Shown here in pieces: positions 58,282-64,000 of a stretch of DNA of 64,000 nt. Position numbers and translations under genes: made by a program. The notes beneath the pieces were generated by a model. That model was not told the origin of the DNA, searched no databases, and worked only from the letters and a program-made list of their open reading frames with translations. The stretch spans positions 23,778,646-23,842,645 of the forward strand of contig NC_088311.1 in assembly GCF_910592395.1 (NCBI RefSeq), read 5' to 3'. Source of the stretch: Lineus longissimus. Taxonomy: Eukaryota > Nemertea > Pilidiophora > Heteronemertea > Lineidae. Every line of letters starts with the position of its first letter. Positions within the stretch are counted from its first letter, which is position 1.

Positions 58282-61200
58282 TCAAGAGTGAACTGTTTCA
58301 GAAGAGTGCGATGTTGAAGATCGTACTGTCCCGTAGTCCAAACACTCATTTTCATCTGCTTCCAGAATACTCTCCGTAAGTGTGACGTCACCACTTTCGT
58401 CATCCGCCTCGCTCTGGAGTTTCATGGCCGCCCGACGATACATGATTGACAGGGGCAAGAACAAAAACAGCAGGATGAATAAAGCAGCTCCAACGAGGAT
58501 GTAGAAGAGGTATTCAAAGACGTCAACGTGAGGCGAGGAGTCTGGTTCTGGAAAGCAAATAACGTAGAAATGTAAAACATTTTTATCTCGTTTTACCCAG
58601 CATATAGACAAAGGCGCTATCGTTAATACAGTGACAGTGTGCTCTTTGGGCCACAACATATCTATTGTCTCAATCAGCAGCACCTAAGCGAAGTTAACCA
58701 ACGGCAGTAGAGAAACCAGTCGGTGAAAACCATCGAATGCAAGGTCTTCGTGGTCCTTATTCCTAGTAATGTCGTGAAGACATCCTGAACTTCAGGTCAA
58801 CACTCGGCACTAACGACCGAGTTTATGTAACGTGTGCGAGGGAAGGATGATACGACTGACTGATTTTTCGAGGATGACCAAGAGTGGTACGATGGGCAAC
58901 TGGGCTACGAGTCTTTTATGTCTCATTATAACCAAACGTTTACCGTATAAGGCTAATATACTCACGAGGAGTTTGGACAAAAACCGCCTGTACCACGTAG
59001 AGAACCACGTATACGACTGTTCCTGCTGTGTAGTTCAACCCGAATGTGAAGCTCTGAGCATGTTTCGGACTTTGGTCGTAAGCGAAGACGTGCGCTGAAA
59101 TAATTTTTGCTTTATAAGATGACTTTTTTCGTGAGGTGTTACAGTTATTTCATACCAATTTTATTGTGTCAGCTTATTAACGATCGTTGTGTTAGGGAAA
59201 CTGAATATTAAGTAAATATCGCCCTCTGAACACAATGCCCATTCATTTCCAGCGCTTCAGTCGGTATGAAACACCCAAATTTATGCAAGAGTCAATACTA
59301 TATTGAATTCCACTTCTACAGTTCCCGAAGACACTCCCTAAGCTGATTTTCAGAATCCCAAACCTTGCTAACTGAGCATTCTTCTGTGCTGGTGGAGCTA
59401 GGAAATGAGAAGGTTCATTTTCGTGGGCGGTGGAAATGTAAATGAGTCTAAATGTTGCATGGTGCGGAATTCCTTTAAGAGTGACACGAGCCTTTCGCAG
59501 CCGGTAGCATTTTAATCTAATTATTTCAACTCACAAGGAATGAAAATGAAGACGTCAGCAACTCCTGCGAGAACGAACTGCGGGATCTGAAAGAACAGGG
59601 AGATGCCGCTGTCGGTCCCCGGCCACTGCTTTGTGCGGATGACGGTCTCCAACACTCCCGCACACAGCGGAGATGTGATGATGAAAATGGTTCCGAAGCC
59701 TTAGGTAAAGAAAATGAGTGAACTACGATTCGTCGGTTTTGTGGAGAGACATAGGCCAGTGTACAAGGACATAGACTCCAAAACAAAGTGATTGAAATTA
59801 TAGAGACGACAGCTATCGGACGTGATACAAGACTGGCGTTTGAAGGCCGTCATTGCTGGAAGACTAGTGAAGAATTCGAAGGACTGTAAGTCATGAACAA
59901 CTTTCGAAACTAGCGGTGGTCATAAGAGAATTTGACTGTGTACAAGAACAAGAGTTCTACATGTATCAACACAGCGAAGACAAAAAGGGGAGGTAAAAGC
60001 CCCCTATGGTCGGATATCGGAAATAATGCCTTGCCTTCTCAGTAGAATATTCCAAGTTTTATTTTTACCTATTAGTGACAAATTTGACAGCGGTTTACAG
60101 AGTCCCTTGGTTCGGTTAACCAGCTCTACACAAGGTATGACAGAAAGTGCAGCAAATGCTTGAAAAACTCCCATCTTTAGGTTTTCTGCATAAGGTTCCT
60201 CCTTCAAGAATTTTCTTTGCTCCCGGTAAGTCGAATTCATCTGAAAATGAGACCACATAATCAATGATTTGGTATTCTCCACAAGGCTGAACATTAGCTT
60301 AGTGCCTTCACAGCCGATACATGGTGTATTCTACTGTATACCATAAAAACATAACAACCGTGCAAAGGTTTTCATCCAGATTCTGCTCATTTTGCGAATA
60401 AAGATACAGAGTTCTAGAAACGTTACAACATAATCTTTCAAGTTGTGTCAGATGACACCCCTTGCGCAGTGTTCTTGTCATAACATGTAAAACTTCAAGA
60501 TGGATAACATCCAAGCACTAAGCTCTATAAAGTTGTGGTGATCTTTCATCAACTGCAGTTCCAGCAAATGAAGCACGGCGGTCAGTGATCGTTCTTCAAT
60601 TGGCCGAAAGGTTTCTCGTATTTGCACTGAAATGGGGTTGGGGACGAATTTTCCACTATACTGGTACCCATCATGAGTGATCAGATGGCTAGAAATGCCC
60701 AGGTGTTGCAGTACTGATCACTTCGGCCCGCGCGCAGGACTTCACAGTAATCTCAAACTTTGTGAGTTTATCATGAAATGACCACCAACCACAATATACA
60801 GATTATTTGCATCAAACCCGATATTTTCTCAAAGTTACCTGTATATAGATAGCGTCGTAAACTCCATAGCTTGCAAAGATGCCGACAAACAGTACCACTT
60901 TTCGGAATAGCTGTCGTTTCTTATGCATGGAAGCTTTGAATGTTTCTTGTGCGGCGTAAGACAGGTTTGAGAAATACACTGGATACTTCCTGGCGAATGG
61001 GAAAATGTTGAAGAAGCCCAGCTTGATATTTCTAAATGTTTGTTTTGCTGAAGCAGAAACAATAGCTATTTCATGTTTCATAAAAGCATCTCACTGGTAC
61101 GGTTCGCGCATAACTGACCAATCAGCTAACAGAGCCAGCAAATGACATCAATCATGCATAATAAGGAGCGCAACATCATTTGCGGACTCTATTAGCTGAT

Positions 61201-63567
61201 TGGTCAGTTATGCGCAAACCGTACCATCGTCATATCCGGGACCAAAGTTCTGAAGGCTGTTGTAGTCGCTGGAGACAACATTTAATTCGTCTTTCGTGAA
61301 TGCTGATTGCAATGAAGGCGATTTTCGACTTGATTTGTCGATTAGGTTAATTCATATATTATTCATTGGCCTACCTTGAGGCTTTTCGATCTTAAACGCC
61401 CTCTTGCAGCCGATAACAATGGCCACAGACAACGCTGCAGAAACTACGATGGCTATTCCCATGCCAAGCATGCGAGGGCTGTCGAAGGTACCGGTGTCCC
61501 CAGTAAAAGCCATGGCAACTGCCAGCTTCCCAATGTTCGTGAACCAGGACCTCCTGAATGAAAAACAGTATTTATTATAGCGCTGGAGAAATTTTCATTT
61601 AGCTCATTGTTGTAAAACAGCATACAAGTACACACCCCAAAAGCCTCCACATAAACTGTGTCATGAAGGTCGCTTAAACAAACAGGCTAACAATCTCCCG
61701 CAGCGAATCTTGTCGCGCAACCCTTCAGCCCCGACTGTGGTGTTCAGCGCATTTTGATATCAACAGCAATCTAAAGCAAAGTTCTTCCACACTCCATACT
61801 CTACGTGGCGCTTACCAAAGAAAGAATGACCAAAGATTAGCGTTGGACTTGTTGGCGATCTGATCCATCCCGAAGGACATGAGTACGACATTGAATGAGC
61901 CGATACCGAAGCTGATGAGGCCCAGAGATGTGATGAGGAGGAGGAGAACATAGGGCATCTGGAAAAGGTTGAAGTTGAGATCACAAGCCCATTTCGGCGT
62001 TTCATAAGGAACAATCTGGGAGATAATGGTGTGAAATATCAGACGGAATAACACTTTTCTTTAGGATTTCTCAAAACTCTTTTCATGCTGCGTCGACGCA
62101 AAACCCGGTTTAGGGGCGCCTGTACAAAAGGCCTATCTTACCACATGTACATGTATGTGCACACCTGGTCGCCAAAACTTAACCCACTAAGTAGCTACTC
62201 ACCGCTATATGGCCAGTATCAACAATTATGACTAAAACGAGGAAGATGATGGCACCTGGAATGGAAAGCAACTGTACTGTGGAACCCCGGTTACACGACC
62301 ACTCATGGGTCCGAGGTTAATTGGAGACGCGGTCGCGACCGATTAAGATAATTAGGCCCTTTGGTAGGGTTGAGGGGTAAATTTGGTCATCAGGACCGCC
62401 CAATCCAGTGGTCGTGGCCTGGGTACCGGGTTGGTCGTGTTACCGGGGGGGGGGGGGGGGGGGCTTGTAATGGGTAATTAGAGAGGAAACCACCCGGGAC
62501 CGACGATTCTTGGTCGTCGTAGCGGGGTGGTCACGTTATCGGGGTGGTCGCCGACCGGGGTTCCACTGTATATCAATTCAAGCTCAAACCAGTGCTTCCA
62601 TCTGAAGGTGGAGTGGTGAACTGGCTTTGATAGTAAATTATCATCGGTTAAATCTGTTTACACGTTGGTCACTGGGGTTTCTTGCGACAGGTTTCCAGTT
62701 TAAGCCAAAAAATAAGATAAAGCTGAAATGACTTCTTCATCCGTTGACATAATTTCATCTCTGTTGCTTGAGTGTATTTTGCGGTGCTCCCTTCTTTTAT
62801 ATATATAATAAAAACAACAACTGTTTTTGTGATTTCACCTGTTTACAGTCAAATCGTGCGTGTGTGTTTCTTCTCGACCACTTACCGAGTAGAATAACGC
62901 AGTTTGAAATAAAGAGTGATTTATATCGTCCGAGGACCGCATCAGCAATACCGCCAGCTACAGCTGGAATACCGTAAATAATACCTGAAAAATAAAAACA
63001 GTTTTCAATTATTAATTTCCTCGCACAATAATCCGAAGGCTTGAAACCGACTGCTACGGATATTGGTGATACATTATACACAGTAATGTATCACTTAGCT
63101 TGGAAATGATTTGAGAACGTCACTGATCCAGGTATATTAGAGGATGTAACTGTACAACGAATCGGTTGGAACATGTCACTGGACTGGAGAGTATATTATA
63201 TCATACCGGACTTGGAAATGATTTGAGAACAATTAGAGAACAGTATGTCACTGGTCTATTGGAATTGATAAGATGATGTCACAGGAATAGGAATTGATTT
63301 TCTAAACTAGAACATAACTGATGAGACTATGTCATTGTACGAGGAAATACTAGGATATCACTGACCGATATAAAATCCATTGATGACGACCGTTGCAGTT
63401 TCGGATAACTTGAGGTCATTTTTGCAGAACCCCGGTATGTAGGCAAACGTACAGAATAGGGTGAACCTGCTGAGAACCTGAACAACCATGACAGCCGATA
63501 GTGCCACGGTTGTCTTGGAAGGCAGATGCAGCAACGGCCGTGTGTCGTCATAGTCATCGCTCCTGGT
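58282..63567 (-). CDS. POT/PTR2 (SLC15-type) transporter B, 10 exons found, 5' end incomplete
   Basis: Exons: 63366-63567, 62886-62984, 62203-62255, 61816-62015, 61375-61553, 60839-61047, 60069-60240, 59535-59699, 58966-59094, 58282-58547. Phases agree and give 557 aa before the stop. The first listed exon has an AG acceptor (TTTCAG) and opens in phase 0 without a Met, so a short initiator exon lies right of 63567 or outside the window. Signatures: GGIADAVLGRYKS after TM2, SFGMDQ in TM4, SWFTNIGK in TM5. The cytoplasmic N-terminus has DDTRPLL, an acidic dileucine-type signal like those directing SLC15A3/A4 to endolysosomes (inference). The TM1 ExxER motif is degenerate (VQVLSRFTLFC), with both Glu lost. 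Intron positions and phases match transporter A; the GRYK exon is 99 nt in both. Substrate unknown. Confidence 0.9.
61096..61225. repeat. 130-bp fold-back element
   Basis: The left arm GGTACGGTTCGCGCATAACT continues GACCAATCAGCTAA and is mirrored by TTAGCTGATTGGTC then AGTTATGCGCAAACCGTACC. The arms are about 50 bp with few mismatches. Intronic in transporter B, immediately right of exon 60839-61047. MITE-like; no coding content. Confidence 0.88.
62276..62570. repeat. TIR element (MITE-like) with poly-G tract
   Basis: Left end ACTGTGGAACCCCGGT TACACGACCAC and right end GTGGTCGCCGACCGGGG TTCCACTGTA are inverted repeats. Internal sub-repeats of the GGTCGTGTTACCGGG type occur, and a G run of about 18 lies near 62446-62463, a likely slippage or assembly-error site. 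A single-end relative is at 20025-20072. Intronic in transporter B. Confidence 0.8.
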
Positions 63568-63774
63568 CTGAAATTGGACAAGCCCGTGAAATAAAATGCA
63601 AAGGCCCGGGTTACGTGAATCAGCCCCTGCATGGTTGCGTGGAAAGGATGAGGTGTTCCACCCGTACAATTGGGTGCTAGTGACAGTTTCTGCGTGACTT
63701 CAAATCGGTGTGGCCATAGACAAGTACCACCAAAAGACACATGAAGGACTACTCTTCCATCACAGCAGGCACCT

Positions 63775-63890
63775 GTCGCCCCTAACATGCTTCCCGAAAT
63801 TGGTGGCTTGCATTGGAACTATCAGCGCCCCTTATGACATCACTATTTCGGACACTCAGCGCCCCATTTCTGGAAAGGTGTATAGAATAT
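63775..63890 (-). repeat. Dispersed repeat family R5, copy 2 (inverted, internally deleted)
   Basis: The reverse complement gives CCTTTCCAGAAATGGGGCGC, TGAGTGTCCGAAATAGTGAT, then directly AGTTCCAATGCAAGCCACC and AATTTCGGGAAGCATGT. About 90 bp present in the 37617-37805 copy is missing. It lies where the initiator exon of transporter B would be expected. Confidence 0.8.
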
Positions 63891-64000
63891 CTTGTTTAGT
63901 CTCGTATCAGCTTTTGTTAGCCTAGTGTGGGTAAATAACGATAACATTCGAATTTGGGTCAAATTTTTGACTATGAATGCCATTTGCGGAACAGAGTAGT

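Noticed and set aside
63327-63788. 153-codon minus ORF as the start of transporter B
   Set aside because: It is in a different frame from the TM1 exon and overlaps repeat R5; the transporter frame has a clear AG acceptor at 63568.
1-64000. CRISPR arrays, bacterial operons, viral genes or autonomous transposases
   Set aside because: None found. All tandem arrays lack spacer structure, and no reverse transcriptase, integrase or transposase motif was seen in the frames examined.

Overview
Eukaryotic genomic DNA, most likely from a marine bilaterian invertebrate. The genes are split into short exons with GT/AG junctions and kilobase introns. The spacers carry tRNA-derived SINEs, fold-back elements, minisatellites and many ACATGTA/TAGGCCTA words. 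The protein families (expanded SLC15-like transporters, LolA-like/PAN receptors, lineage-type rhodopsin GPCRs, a gp130/Domeless-like receptor) fit a lophotrochozoan or invertebrate deuterostome. I cannot name the species. There is no sign of a prokaryotic operon, CRISPR array or virus.

Layout. (1) 0.4-9.1 kb, minus: a complete 10-exon POT/PTR2 (SLC15-type) transporter of 535 aa. Its long fifth intron holds an intronless LamG-like ORF (4.3-5.0 kb), and a decayed copy of its last exon lies just downstream. (2) 9.1-11.6 kb: a repeat-rich spacer. (3) 11.7-22.3 kb, minus: a roughly 20-exon type I membrane protein with two LolA-like modules, four PAN/Apple modules, a Ser/Thr stalk, one membrane helix and a short tail. 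(4) 22.3-31.2 kb: a gene-poor stretch with SINEs and other dispersed repeats. (5) 31.2-32.1 kb, plus: a single-pass, KCNE-like protein. (6) 34.7-35.8 kb, plus: an intronless class A GPCR. (7) 36.4-45.1 kb, minus: a complete 14-exon class I cytokine receptor of the gp130/Domeless type (827 aa) with YxxQ and YEEI tail motifs. (8) 46.0-48.25 kb, minus: a three-exon gene for an unrecognised 640-aa protein with a QPSTSRP repeat and a poly-Asp tail, preceded by a CRE/CCAAT promoter block. (9) 50.2-50.95 kb: a 45-bp minisatellite open on both strands. (10) 50.95-56.4 kb: no gene seen. (11) 56.4-57.5 kb, plus: a second intronless class A GPCR. (12) 58.3-63.6 kb, minus: a second POT transporter with the same exon architecture as the first and its 5' end missing.

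Most of the recognisable products are membrane proteins: transporters, receptors and a possible channel subunit. The two POT paralogues at the ends of the window share intron positions and phases, and both have lost the ExxER proton-coupling motif. I built the exon models by hand from splice sites and phase. The POT A, cytokine-receptor and 46-48 kb models each sum to a multiple of three with no internal stop. Nothing shows that the genes act in one pathway; the physical linkage of the paralogues is the only direct relation seen.
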